Source of the DNA: Streptomyces sp. NBC_00442 | GTDB taxonomy: Bacteria > Actinomycetota > Actinomycetes > Streptomycetales > Streptomycetaceae | Direction: 5' to 3' | Length of the DNA stretch: 64,000 nt | Assembly: GCF_036014195.1 (NCBI RefSeq) | Contig: NZ_CP107918.1 | Location: forward strand, 5,208,001 to 5,272,000 | Part shown: piece by piece, positions 52,860-61,992 of the stretch | How positions within the stretch are numbered: the stretch's first letter is position 1 | How the letters are laid out: every line of letters begins with the position of its first letter | Notes under the pieces: model-generated | The model's database searches: none | What the model saw: the letters and a program-made list of their open reading frames with translations, nothing else | What the model was told of the DNA's origin: nothing | Position numbers and translations under genes: made by a program

Positions 52860-55226
52860 TTGGAAGCAGAAGTCGTCGGCCGTTCGGAACGAATATCCGC
52901 AGACGTGGGCAGCGTGTTCCTTCCGCCGCGTAAGGCAATAGCCGTGACCGCGGCCGCATTGCTCGGATTCTTCGTGATCGACGCCGTCTACATCTGGGCC
53001 GAGAGTCCGCCATGGTGGGAACTCGGCGCGGCCCTGATCGGATTCCTGGTCATCATGGGCCTGCAACTCGCGCACTCTTTTCCGCAGTTCGTGCCTGAAC
53101 TTCATCGATACCGGTATGCGACCTGGAGCCTCCAGGCGGTCCTGGCCTACGCGCCGCTGGCCGTGTTCGGCTTCGCGTGGGGCGGGATGACGGAGTTCCT
53201 GACCGCCTCGTCGGTCCTCGTCCTCCCCGCGGTGATCGGCCTGCCGCTTTTCGGCGCCGGAGTGTTCACCTGCTGGAGCCTGTACAGCGAGCGCGACACC
53301 AGCACCCTTGTCTACAACGTCCTCGAAGGCGCCCTGATCCCCCTGATCATCATCGGACTCTCCCGGATGTCCGACTTGATCATCAAGCTGCACCGGTCCC
53401 GAGAGGAGCTCTCCCGGCTCGCGGTGGCGGGCGAGCGGCTCCGGTTCGCCCGCGACCTCCACGACGTCCTGGGCTTCAGCCTGTCCGCGATCTCCCTCAA
53501 GTGCGAGCTGGCGTACCGACTGTTGGCGGACGCGCCCGCCAAGGCACAGGAAGAGCTCGCCGACGTGCTGCGCACCTCGCGCAAGGCGCTGGCCGACGTC
53601 CGCTCGGTGAGCCGCGGCTACCGCGAGATGTCCCTGTCCGGCGAGGCCAAGGCGGCGGTCTCCATGCTGAGCGCCGCGGGCATCCGCACCACGCTCAAGT
53701 TCGAGGCCGGACAACTGCCCGCCCTGGTGGATACCGTCCTCGCGACCGCGCTGCGCGAGGGCCTCACCAACATGCTGCGCCACAGCAAGGCCGAGAGCTG
53801 TGAGATCCGGGCCGAACGCGTGGGCGCGAGCGCCGTTCTGACCCTCACCAACGACGGCATCGGCCGCGTCCGGCCCGCCAGGACCGCCACGGACGGCGGT
53901 CTCGCCGCGCTGGAGTGCCGCATCGCCGCGCTCGGCGGCACCCTCGGCCACGGCTGCGACGGCCAGGGCCTGTTCCGCCTCGAAGCCGTCGTACCCCTGC
54001 CCGACCGCGCGGAGGAGGACCGCGACGGGCATCCCGCGGCCGTCCCCGGCACGGACGACACCGAAGGGCCGGCGGCGCAGCCGCACGGCCACCGCGACCT
54101 CGTGCCCCGGGCCGCCTCCGCGATGACGCTCACCGTCCTGGTCGGCTACTTCCTCGCGTACTCGGTGGTCGCCGCCTCCTACCACCTGCCGCTCGGCCAG
54201 GCCGTCGCCACCGAACTCTGCATGTTCGCCACGCTCCTGCTGCAACTCACGATCTCCTTCCAGTGGCGCTTCGCCCGGCTGGCCCGGCACGGCCGCCCGC
54301 TGCGCTACGGCGCCCTGGCCGCGCTGCTGCTGCTGCAGTGCGTGCCCTGGTTCTTCCTCGGCCCGATCTACCTCGGCATGCCCGGCTTCGTCGCCGGCTC
54401 GGCGCTCCTGGTGCTGCCGGCGTACGGGGCCTGGTCGCTGAGCGCCGCCGTCTGCGTGGCCAGCGAGATCGTCTTCTACCAGGTGGACCGGGTCACGACG
54501 GAGCTCTTCTACGAGGCGGGCTACACCGTCATCTGTTCCCTGGTCGTGTTCGGCCTGTCCCGCATGGCCCAGCTCGCCTCCGACCTCCACTGGTCCCGCA
54601 CGGAGATCGCGCGGCTCGCGGTGACGACGGAACGCCTGCGCTTCGCCCGCGACTTGCACGACCTGCTCGGATTCAGCCTGTCCGCGATCACGCTGAAGTG
54701 CGAGCTGGTCCGCCGCCTCGCGCAGACCAGACCCGTACAGGCGCAGGCGGAGCTGACGGAAGTCCTCCAGATCGCCCGCCAGGCCCTCGCCGACGTACGG
54801 ACGGTGGCGGACGGCCGGCAGCGGATGAGCCTGTCCGCGGAGGCGGAGAGCGCGACCGCGATGCTGGCCGGCGTCGGGATCCGCGCGACGGTGGACACCG
54901 ACTGCGGCGACCTGCCCGGCGACGTGGACACGGTGCTCGCGACGATGCTGCGCGAAGGCCTGACCAACATGCTGCGGCACAGCAAGGCCGCCCACTGCGA
55001 GATCAAGGCCGAACGCACCGACGCCGGCGTGCGGCTGACCCTCGTCAACGACGGCGTCGACGGCTGCGCGGCGGCGGGCCTCGGCTCCACGGCCGACGGC
55101 GGCAGCGGGATCGGCAACCTGACGACCCGGGTCAAGGCCGTGAACGGCCGTCTCGTGGCGGGGGCCCGGCCGGACGGCCGCTTCGAACTCAAGGCAGAGG
55201 TCGAACTCCTCGCCACCGCGGCGTGA
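52860..55226 (+). CDS. Double sensor histidine kinase 2
   Basis: The 788-residue paralogue has the same plan as the preceding gene: module a with His201 in FARDLHDVLGFSL and module b with His600 in RDLHDLLGFSL, each after about five hydrophobic helices. Both N-boxes (LREGLTNMLRHSKA) and G-boxes are intact. Module a segments are closest to module a of kinase 1, and b to b, so the internal duplication predates the gene duplication. The TTG start follows TGGGGGACAG. Confidence 0.88.
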   Translation: MEAEVVGRSERISADVGSVFLPPRKAIAVTAAALLGFFVIDAVYIWAESPPWWELGAALIGFLVIMGLQLAHSFPQFVPELHRYRYATWSLQAVLAYAPLAVFGFAWGGMTEFLTASSVLVLPAVIGLPLFGAGVFTCWSLYSERDTSTLVYNVLEGALIPLIIIGLSRMSDLIIKLHRSREELSRLAVAGERLRFARDLHDVLGFSLSAISLKCELAYRLLADAPAKAQEELADVLRTSRKALADVRSVSRGYREMSLSGEAKAAVSMLSAAGIRTTLKFEAGQLPALVDTVLATALREGLTNMLRHSKAESCEIRAERVGASAVLTLTNDGIGRVRPARTATDGGLAALECRIAALGGTLGHGCDGQGLFRLEAVVPLPDRAEEDRDGHPAAVPGTDDTEGPAAQPHGHRDLVPRAASAMTLTVLVGYFLAYSVVAASYHLPLGQAVATELCMFATLLLQLTISFQWRFARLARHGRPLRYGALAALLLLQCVPWFFLGPIYLGMPGFVAGSALLVLPAYGAWSLSAAVCVASEIVFYQVDRVTTELFYEAGYTVICSLVVFGLSRMAQLASDLHWSRTEIARLAVTTERLRFARDLHDLLGFSLSAITLKCELVRRLAQTRPVQAQAELTEVLQIARQALADVRTVADGRQRMSLSAEAESATAMLAGVGIRATVDTDCGDLPGDVDTVLATMLREGLTNMLRHSKAAHCEIKAERTDAGVRLTLVNDGVDGCAAAGLGSTADGGSGIGNLTTRVKAVNGRLVAGARPDGRFELKAEVELLATAA

Positions 55227-55302
55227 GGGACCGCGGGACGCCCGCATGAAGGACGGCGCGCCGTCCGCGTGCCGATCCGCTGGGCGAGGCATCGCCCGCG
55301 AC

Positions 55303-55333
55303 CGAAGAAGTGCAAGCTCATGGGGGAGAGTTG
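55303..55333 (+). repeat. Conserved kinase-gene leader, copy 3 (copy 4 at about 57869-57903)
   Basis: CGAAGA...GCAAGCTCATGGGGGAG followed by TTG is shared by kinase genes 3 and 4. The ATG again opens a four-codon frame (Met-Gly-Glu-Ser/Thr-stop) overlapping the TTG start. Confidence 0.7.
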
Positions 55334-57820
55334 AGGACGGATGCGGCCGGCCGCACCGAGCGGGAACCGGTCGGAGGTCAGGGCCGCACGGCACAGGGCC
55401 GGTCGCTCCCTGGGGGGTGGGCGGTGCCTCAGGGGCAGGCGCTGCCGCAGCGCGCCGCGATCGCCATCACCGCCGTCGTGCTGGTCGGCTTCTTCGTCAT
55501 CGATGGTGCGTGGGTGTGGTTCGCCCACCCGCCGCTGTGGGAAATGCCGGTCGCCGTACTCGGCTTCGCCGCCATCCTGGCGCTCCAGCTCGCACACTCC
55601 TTCCCGGGCCTCGCGCCGTGGTCCTCATCCCCGCGCCGCCGATGTGCGACCTGGGGGCTCCAAGGGCTGCTCACCTATCTGCCGATCCTGATGTTCGGGG
55701 TCGGCTGGGGAGGGATGGCGGCCTTCCTGACGGCGTCCGCGGTGCTCGTCTTCCCCGCGGTGGTCGGCTGGCCCCTCTTCTGCCTCGGGGCGCTGGGGGA
55801 CAGCCTCGTGTTCCTCCACTTCGGGACCGGCTGGGAGACCGCGGTGTACGCGGCGATCGAGGCGGTCCTGATTCCGTTGATCGTGGTCGGTCTTTCGCGG
55901 ATGTCGGACATGATCGTGAAACTGCACCGTTCGCGTGAGGAGCTGACACGGCTGGCGGTGGCGGGGGAGCGGCTGCGGTTCGCGCGTGATGTGAACGAGG
56001 TGCTCGGCTTCGGCCTGTCGGCGATGTCGCTCACATGTGAGTTGGCGTACCGGCTGTTGGCGAAGGAGCCGGCCAGGGCGTACGAGGAGATCGGCGCGGT
56101 GCTCGTCACCTCGCGCAGGGCGCTGGCGGATGTGCGCTCGGTGAGCCGGGGCTACCGCGAGATGTCGTTGTCCGACGAGGCGCACGGGGCCGTGCCGATG
56201 CTGTCGGCGGCGGGCATCCGCGTCTCGCTCGCCGTCGACGTGGGGGAGCTGCCCCGCACGGTGGACACGGTGCTCGCGGCGGTGCTGCGCGAGGGCCTGA
56301 CGAACGTGCTGCGGCACAGCAAGGCCGAGGCGTGTGACATCCGGGCCGAAGTGAGGGACGCCTCCGCCGTGTTGACCCTCGCCAACGACGGCGTCGGGCG
56401 GGCCCGGGTGCCCAGGGCCGGCGGCACGGACGAAGGCCTGGCCGCGCTCGGCGCCCAGGTGCGGGAGCTCGGCGGCACTCTGTCCCACGGCCCGGACGAG
56501 CAGGGCCGGTTCCGCCTCGAAGCGGCCGTCCCGCTACGCGATTTCACCGGGCCGAGAGCCGCCGGGGCCCAGGAATCCGCCGGGGCCCAGGAACCCGGCG
56601 TGCGAGGGGAGTCCGGCGCGCACGCGGCCGACGAGCCCGACCCGGTGGCCCCTGCGCTTCGTGGACTGGGGCACCCCGATCTGCTTCCGCGTGCGGCCGC
56701 CGCGATCACGTTCGCGGTCCTGGTGGGCTACTTCCTGGCGTACTCGGAGATAGCCATGGCCTACCACCCCGCGCTCGGCCACGGCGCCGTGACGGAGCTC
56801 TGCATGGTCGCCACGCTCGTGCTGCAGCTCGCCATCTCGTTCCCGTGGCGATTCGACCGGCCCGTCCGCCGCCCGCGGGCGCTGCGGGCGGCTGCGCTGG
56901 CCGCGCTGGTGCTCCTCCAGTTCGCTCCGTTGCTGTTCCTCGGCCCGACCTGGATCGGACTCCCGGGCTTCGTCGGGGGCGCGGCGCTCCTGACGCTGCC
57001 GGCCGCGGCCGCCTGGCCCCTGCTCGCCGTCTTCACCGCCGTGAGCGCGGCGGAGCTGCACCTGACGGGCAACGGAGCCTGGGACATCACGTACCAGAGC
57101 GCCTACACCGTCATCTGCTCGTTGGTCGTGTTCGGTCTGTCGCGGATGGCGCAGTTGGCGTCGGAGCTGCATCGTTCGCGTGCGGAGATCGCGCGGCTCG
57201 CGGTGACGACGGAGCGGCTGCGGTTCGCTCGTGATCTGCACGACCTGCTGGGGTTCGGTCTGTCGGCGATCACGCTGAAGTGCGAGTTGGTGCGACGGCT
57301 CGTGGAGCGTCAACCCGCCCGTGCGCGGGCTGAGTTGACGGAGGTGCTGGGGATCGTGCGGCAGGCGCTCGCGGATGTGCGGGTGGTCGCGGAGGGCCGG
57401 CAGCGGATGAGTCTGGTCGCGGAGGTGGAGAGCGCGACCGCGATGCTGGCCGGGGTGGGGATCCGTGCGCGCGTGGACACGGCGGGCTGCGGTGAGCTGC
57501 CCGGCGACGTGGACACGGTGCTGGCGACCATGCTGCGCGAGGGCCTGACGAACGTACTGCGGCACAGCAGGGCCGCACGCTGCGAGATCCGGGCGGAACG
57601 AACCCGAGCCGGGGTACGGCTGACCCTGGCCAACGACGGGTTGCACGCACGCGCCGTCCCGGAGCCCGGCTCCACGGCCGGAGCGGCCGACGGCGGCAGC
57701 GGGCTCGGTAATCTGACGACGCGGGTCGAGGCGGTGAACGGCCGTCTCGTGGCGGGGGCGCGGCCCGACGGCTGGTTCGAGTTGAAGGCGGAGGTCGACC
57801 TGCCCGCCGTGGCCGGTTGA
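55331..57820 (+). CDS. Double sensor histidine kinase 3, with a degenerate first H-box
   Basis: The 829-residue paralogue keeps the two-module layout, but the first H-box reads RFARDVNEVLGFGL: the phospho-accepting histidine is Asn222 (codon AAC at 55994-55996) and the following acid is Glu. Module a retains its N-box (LREGLTNVLRHSKAE) and NDG motif, so it may still bind ATP and phosphorylate a partner, or act only as a sensor. Module b is intact (RDLHDLLGFGL). The TTG at 55331 is chosen by analogy with the paralogues; an in-frame GTG at 55310 lacks a ribosome site. A longer soluble N-terminus of about 40 residues precedes the first helix. Confidence 0.87.
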   Translation: MRTDAAGRTEREPVGGQGRTAQGRSLPGGWAVPQGQALPQRAAIAITAVVLVGFFVIDGAWVWFAHPPLWEMPVAVLGFAAILALQLAHSFPGLAPWSSSPRRRCATWGLQGLLTYLPILMFGVGWGGMAAFLTASAVLVFPAVVGWPLFCLGALGDSLVFLHFGTGWETAVYAAIEAVLIPLIVVGLSRMSDMIVKLHRSREELTRLAVAGERLRFARDVNEVLGFGLSAMSLTCELAYRLLAKEPARAYEEIGAVLVTSRRALADVRSVSRGYREMSLSDEAHGAVPMLSAAGIRVSLAVDVGELPRTVDTVLAAVLREGLTNVLRHSKAEACDIRAEVRDASAVLTLANDGVGRARVPRAGGTDEGLAALGAQVRELGGTLSHGPDEQGRFRLEAAVPLRDFTGPRAAGAQESAGAQEPGVRGESGAHAADEPDPVAPALRGLGHPDLLPRAAAAITFAVLVGYFLAYSEIAMAYHPALGHGAVTELCMVATLVLQLAISFPWRFDRPVRRPRALRAAALAALVLLQFAPLLFLGPTWIGLPGFVGGAALLTLPAAAAWPLLAVFTAVSAAELHLTGNGAWDITYQSAYTVICSLVVFGLSRMAQLASELHRSRAEIARLAVTTERLRFARDLHDLLGFGLSAITLKCELVRRLVERQPARARAELTEVLGIVRQALADVRVVAEGRQRMSLVAEVESATAMLAGVGIRARVDTAGCGELPGDVDTVLATMLREGLTNVLRHSRAARCEIRAERTRAGVRLTLANDGLHARAVPEPGSTAGAADGGSGLGNLTTRVEAVNGRLVAGARPDGWFELKAEVDLPAVAG

Positions 57821-57900
57821 CGGACAGTCACGTCCCCACGCGCCACGCGGAACCGCACCACTCGCCATCGAAGAGGCAGAAGCAAGCTCATGGGGGAGAC

Positions 57901-60483
57901 TTGAGGATCGACGCAGTCGGCCGCGCGGAGGGGGGACCGGTGGGGGCGCCGGTGCGCGGGGATGGGCGCGAGGAGCGGCGCGGAGAGCGCAACGGGGAGT
58001 GGCGCGGGGAGTGGCGCGAGGCGGGGTGGGCGCTTCCTCGGCGTGCCGCGATCGGCGTCACCGCCGTGGTGCTCGTCGGGTTCTTCGTCATCGACGGCGC
58101 CTTCCTCTGGAAGGAGCACCCGCCGGTCTGGGAGGGCGTCGGCGCGGTCCTCGGCTTCCTCGCGATCTTCGTTCTCCAACTGGCCCACTCCTACCCGGCG
58201 TTCTTTCCCCGCCTCGCCCGCCACCGCACGGCGACCTGGACGACGCAGGCGCTGCTCTCCTACCTCCCGATGCTGCTGGTCGGCGATGCGTGGGGCGGCA
58301 TGCAGGCGTTCCTCGGCGCGTCCGCCGTCCTGGTGTTCCCCGCGGCGGTCGGATGGCCGCTCCTCGGCGCGATCACCTGCGTCACCTGCACGGTCCTCGT
58401 GGAGATCGGAAGCGACAACGCGACCATTCTGTACAGCACCTTCGACGCCGTCCTGATCGGCCTCATCGTGATCGGCCTCTCACGGACGTCGGACCTGATC
58501 GTGAACCTGCACCGTTCGCGTGCCGAGCTGTCGCGGCTCGCCGTGGCGGAGGAGCGGCTGCGCTTCACCCGCGATCTGCACGACGTCCTCGGCTTCAGCC
58601 TCTCCGCCGTCGCCCTCAAGTGCGAGCTGGCGCACCGGCTGTTGGCGGAGGCGCCGGCCAAGGCGTACGAGGAACTCGGCGAGGTGCTCGCCACCTCGCG
58701 CAAGGCGCTGGCCGATGTGCGCTCGGTGAGCCGGGGCTACCGCGAGATGTCGCTGTCCGACGAGGCCGACGCGGCCGTGTCGATGCTGTCCGCGGCCGGC
58801 ATCCGTACGACGCTGGCGTTCGAGGTCGGCCGCCCGCCCGCGGTGGTGGACACCGCGCTGGCGGCCGTACTGCGGGAGGGCCTGACGAACCTGCTGCGCC
58901 ACAGCAAGGCCGAGGCCTGCGAGATCCGGGCCGAACTCCGCGCGGGCGCGGCGGTGTTGACCCTGGCCAACGACGGCAGCGCGCGGGTGCCGGGTGCCGG
59001 GGCGGGCGCGGGTGACGGCGCCGGGGGCCTCGCCGCGCTCGACTCCCGGGTACGGGAGCTGGGCGGCGCCCTGGCCCACGGCCCGGACGGGCGAGGCTGG
59101 TTCCGGCTCGAAGCGACCGTTCCGCTGCCCGACGGGCCGGAGCGTGCCGCGCGTCCGGAGCGTGCCGCGGGGCCGGAGTTCGGCGCGGGCCCGGAGTTCG
59201 GCGCGGGCCCGGAGGCCGGTGCGAGGCGGGGGCCCGGGGTGGATGGGCCCCTCGCGGATGACGCCGGCGTGTTCACGGGCGCCGGGCACGGTCGTCTGAC
59301 GGGCGCCGGGCACGGTCGTCGGGCCGCGCGCCCGGGGCGCGGCCCCGGGCGGCCCGAGCTGCTTCCGCGTGCGGCGTCGGCGATCGCGTTCGCGGTCCTG
59401 GTCGGCTACTTCCTGGCGTACTCCGTGATCGCCATGTCCTACCTGCCGCCGCTCGGCGAGGCCGTGGCGATCGAGCTCTGCATGGCCGCCACGCTCGCCG
59501 TGCAGTGCGCGGTCTCCTTCCAGTGGCGGTTCGACCGCCTCGCCCGACACGGCCGTCGGCTGCGCCACGGCGCCCTTGCCGTGCTGGTGCTGCTCCAGGG
59601 CCTGCCGTGGCTGTTCTTCGGCCCGATCCGGCTGGGGCTTCCCGGCTTCGTCGGGGGCGCGGCGCTCCTGTCGCTGCCGGCCGCGGGCGCCTGGCCGTTG
59701 ATCGTCGGCGTGACGGTGGCCGGCGACATCGCGGTGCACGAGGCGGGCGGCCCGCCCTGGGACTGCATGGACGAGGGCGCGTACACGGTGATGTGCGCTC
59801 TGGTCGTGTTCGGCCTGTCCCGCATGGCGCAGCTGGCGTCCGAACTGCACCGTTCCCGTACGGAGATCGCCCGCCTCGCGGTGACGACGGAGCGCCTGCG
59901 CTTCGCCCGCGATGTGCACGACCTGCTCGGGTTCAGCCTGTCCGCGATCACGCTGAAGTGCGAGCTGGTGCGCCGCATCGCGGAACGCCACCCCGTGCGG
60001 GCGGGGGTGGAGCTGACGGAGGTGCTGGGGATCGCGCGGCAGGCGCTGGCCGACGTACGGACGGTGGCGGACGGGCGGCAGCGGATGAGCCTGTGCGCGG
60101 AGGCGGAGAGCGCGACGGCGATGCTGGCGGGGGTGGGGATCCGGGCGACGGTCGACACGGCGGGCTGCGGGAAGCTGCCGGGCGACGTGGACACGGTGCT
60201 CGCGACGATGCTGCGCGAAGGCCTGACCAACATGCTGCGGCACAGCAGGGCCGCGCACTGCGAGATCCGCGCGGAGCGAACGCCCGGCGGGGTGCGGCTG
60301 ACCCTGGCCAACGACGGATTGCACGCGTGCGCGGTACCGGGGCTCGGCTCCCCCGTGGAGGGCGGCAGCGGCCTCGGCAACCTGACGACCCGGGTCGAGG
60401 CGGTCAACGGCCGCTTGACGGCGGGCGCCCGGCCGGACGGCTGGTTCGAGCTGACGGCCGAGGTCGAGCTGACGGCGGTATGA
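57901..60483 (+). CDS. Double sensor histidine kinase 4
   Basis: The 860-residue paralogue has both H-boxes intact (RFTRDLHDVLGFSL and RFARDVHDLLGFSL). It is longer than its sisters because of a basic, Arg/Glu-rich N-terminus and an inter-module linker expanded by short repeats (GPEFGA twice, GAGHGR twice). The TTG start at 57901 matches the conserved leader; the frame continues upstream to 57817 only by overlapping kinase 3. It ends 196 bases from the convergent response regulator. Confidence 0.87.
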   Translation: MRIDAVGRAEGGPVGAPVRGDGREERRGERNGEWRGEWREAGWALPRRAAIGVTAVVLVGFFVIDGAFLWKEHPPVWEGVGAVLGFLAIFVLQLAHSYPAFFPRLARHRTATWTTQALLSYLPMLLVGDAWGGMQAFLGASAVLVFPAAVGWPLLGAITCVTCTVLVEIGSDNATILYSTFDAVLIGLIVIGLSRTSDLIVNLHRSRAELSRLAVAEERLRFTRDLHDVLGFSLSAVALKCELAHRLLAEAPAKAYEELGEVLATSRKALADVRSVSRGYREMSLSDEADAAVSMLSAAGIRTTLAFEVGRPPAVVDTALAAVLREGLTNLLRHSKAEACEIRAELRAGAAVLTLANDGSARVPGAGAGAGDGAGGLAALDSRVRELGGALAHGPDGRGWFRLEATVPLPDGPERAARPERAAGPEFGAGPEFGAGPEAGARRGPGVDGPLADDAGVFTGAGHGRLTGAGHGRRAARPGRGPGRPELLPRAASAIAFAVLVGYFLAYSVIAMSYLPPLGEAVAIELCMAATLAVQCAVSFQWRFDRLARHGRRLRHGALAVLVLLQGLPWLFFGPIRLGLPGFVGGAALLSLPAAGAWPLIVGVTVAGDIAVHEAGGPPWDCMDEGAYTVMCALVVFGLSRMAQLASELHRSRTEIARLAVTTERLRFARDVHDLLGFSLSAITLKCELVRRIAERHPVRAGVELTEVLGIARQALADVRTVADGRQRMSLCAEAESATAMLAGVGIRATVDTAGCGKLPGDVDTVLATMLREGLTNMLRHSRAAHCEIRAERTPGGVRLTLANDGLHACAVPGLGSPVEGGSGLGNLTTRVEAVNGRLTAGARPDGWFELTAEVELTAV

Positions 60484-60679
60484 GCCCGAAAGCCCCCGGG
60501 CCAAGCCCACCGGGGCGGCCCTGGCCCGGTGGCCGGTCCGGCCCCGGTGAAGGGCGACCGCGCCGGTGCGGCCCCGGCTCCGTGCAGTCGCGCCCCCGGC
60601 TCCGTGCAGCCGCGCCCACGCCCCGGGAGGAACGTTTCCCTCGGGGCTGCCGCGGGTGTCGCCGGGAGACGGGCCGGAG
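60484..60679. repeat. Convergent gap with a 22-bp tandem duplication and hairpin
   Basis: No gene is supported. A 22-bp unit beginning CCCGGCTCCGTGCAG occurs twice in tandem with one mismatch (60573-60594 and 60595-60616). CCACCGGG pairs with CCCGGTGG at about 60509-60534, a possible terminator for the kinase array. Confidence 0.5.
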
Positions 60680-61294
60680 TCAGACCGAGTGCAGCCAGCC
60701 CGCTTCCCGGGCGATACGGATGGCATCGACCCGGTTACGCGCGTTGAGTTTGCTGACGGCCGAAGTCAGATAGTTGCGTACGGTGCCGGACGACAGGTGC
60801 AGCCGGGACGCGATCTGGCCGGCCTCCATGCCCTCGGACGCCAGTTGCAGCACCTCCCGCTCGCGGTCGGTGAGCGGGGACGGGCCCGAGTCGAGCGTGG
60901 CGAGCGCCAGCTGCGGGTCGATGACGCGCTCGCCCGCCGCCACCTGGCGGATCGCGGCGCACAGGCTGTCGGGGTCGGAGTCCTTCGGGAGGAACCCGGA
61001 GACGTGGGCGGCCAGCGCCCGTCTGAGGTTCCCCGGTCTGCCCAGACTGGTCAGGATGAGGGTGCGGCACTCCGGTACCGAGGTGTGCAGTCCCGCGGCG
61101 GCGGTGATCCCGTCGGTCCCGGGAAGGTCGATGTCGAGGACGGCGACATCCGGCCGCATGGCCATCGCGGTCGGCACGATGTCCGTACCCGACGACAGCT
61201 CGGCGACCACTTCCAGGTCGGACTCCAGTTCAATGAGCGACACCAATGCCTTGCGCAGCATATGCATGTCTTCGGCAATCAGAACGCGCACCAT
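60680..61294 (-). CDS. NarL/DesR-type response regulator
   Basis: The 204-residue protein has a receiver domain (MVRVLIAEDMHMLRKALVSL, phosphorylation Asp in VAVLDIDLPGTDG, Lys in GFLPKDSD) and a C-terminal LuxR helix-turn-helix (LTDREREVLQLASEGM, LSSGTVRNYLTSAVSKL). It is the only response regulator in the window and converges on the kinase array, so it is the probable shared target of the eight kinase modules (inference from class match and position). CGGGGGG precedes the ATG. Confidence 0.92.
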   Translation of the reverse strand: MVRVLIAEDMHMLRKALVSLIELESDLEVVAELSSGTDIVPTAMAMRPDVAVLDIDLPGTDGITAAAGLHTSVPECRTLILTSLGRPGNLRRALAAHVSGFLPKDSDPDSLCAAIRQVAAGERVIDPQLALATLDSGPSPLTDREREVLQLASEGMEAGQIASRLHLSSGTVRNYLTSAVSKLNARNRVDAIRIAREAGWLHSV

Positions 61295-61520
61295 GGTGCC
61301 CCCCGTTGTGCTGGATCATGGGTCGGTCCCAGCGATTATGCAGTAGGCCACGAGGCGTGACCCGGGGCTGAGACTAATCCGGAACATGCCGTTTCAGGTC
61401 CGGTACGGGCGGATCGGCACCCGCACCTTTCAGCCAGAACCCGACCGAGGCTCAAGCGGCCGGTCCCATCCTCCCTCCACCCAGGCGCCGTCCGGCGGCC
61501 GGGGGGAAGGGAGAGGTGAC

Positions 61521-61562
61521 GTGAACATGAACGGACACCCCAGCTCGGAAGGTGTTCTCTGA
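61521..61562 (+). CDS. Possible 13-residue leader ORF
   Basis: GTG-AAC-ATG... encodes a 13-residue peptide ending in PSSEGVL, preceded by GGGAGAGGTGAC. Its TGA ends one base before the ATG of the next gene. It may serve translational coupling or attenuation, or be incidental. Confidence 0.3.
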   Translation: MNMNGHPSSEGVL

Positions 61563-61563
61563 C

Positions 61564-61890
61564 ATGGCCGGCCGGGAAAATCAGGATGTTCCGGGCGGCT
61601 CGGGCCGCCGTCCCAAGGGCTCGTGGCGCCGCCTCATCGGCCGTTGCCTGCGTCCCGTGGGCGAAGCCCTCATGGTGCACGGCGGTGTCGACCTGTATCT
61701 GGCCGCCGCGGACGGGAACAGGGCCCGGCTGCACTCGCTCGACAGCGGGTTCCGTCTGACGCTGCGCACCGACGCCGACGGCCCGCCGCCCGGCCATCCC
61801 GAACGGCTGCGCCCCGATGTGCCGCTCACCCGTCAGGAACTCCTGCTCCTGCAGGACCTGCTGAACGAGGTGCCCGGACACAGAAGGTGA
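61564..61890 (+). CDS. Small basic hypothetical protein
   Basis: The 108-residue protein is not recognised. It has an Arg-rich N-terminal third (RRPKGSWRRLIGRCLRP), a central stretch MVHGGVDLYLAAADGNRARL and an acidic-leucine end (TRQELLLLQDLLNEVPG). GGAAGG lies 11 bases before the ATG; a GTG at 61552 is an alternative. It is 102 bases upstream of and co-directional with the fatty-acyl-AMP ligase gene. Codon bias supports a real gene. Confidence 0.55.
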   Translation: MAGRENQDVPGGSGRRPKGSWRRLIGRCLRPVGEALMVHGGVDLYLAAADGNRARLHSLDSGFRLTLRTDADGPPPGHPERLRPDVPLTRQELLLLQDLLNEVPGHRR

Positions 61891-61992
61891 GCGGCCTGAC
61901 CGCCGGGCACAGTTGATCTTCAAGTATCCGTCCAGTGGCGACGCGCAGAGTAGGGGGAGCCAACCATCCGTCCGAGCGTCAGGGAGCAGAGG

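Noticed and set aside
52002..55394. Minus-strand open frame of 1130 codons across the kinase array
   Set aside because: It mirrors the duplicated kinase genes and repeats only because they do; both H-boxes and membrane domains lie on the plus strand.
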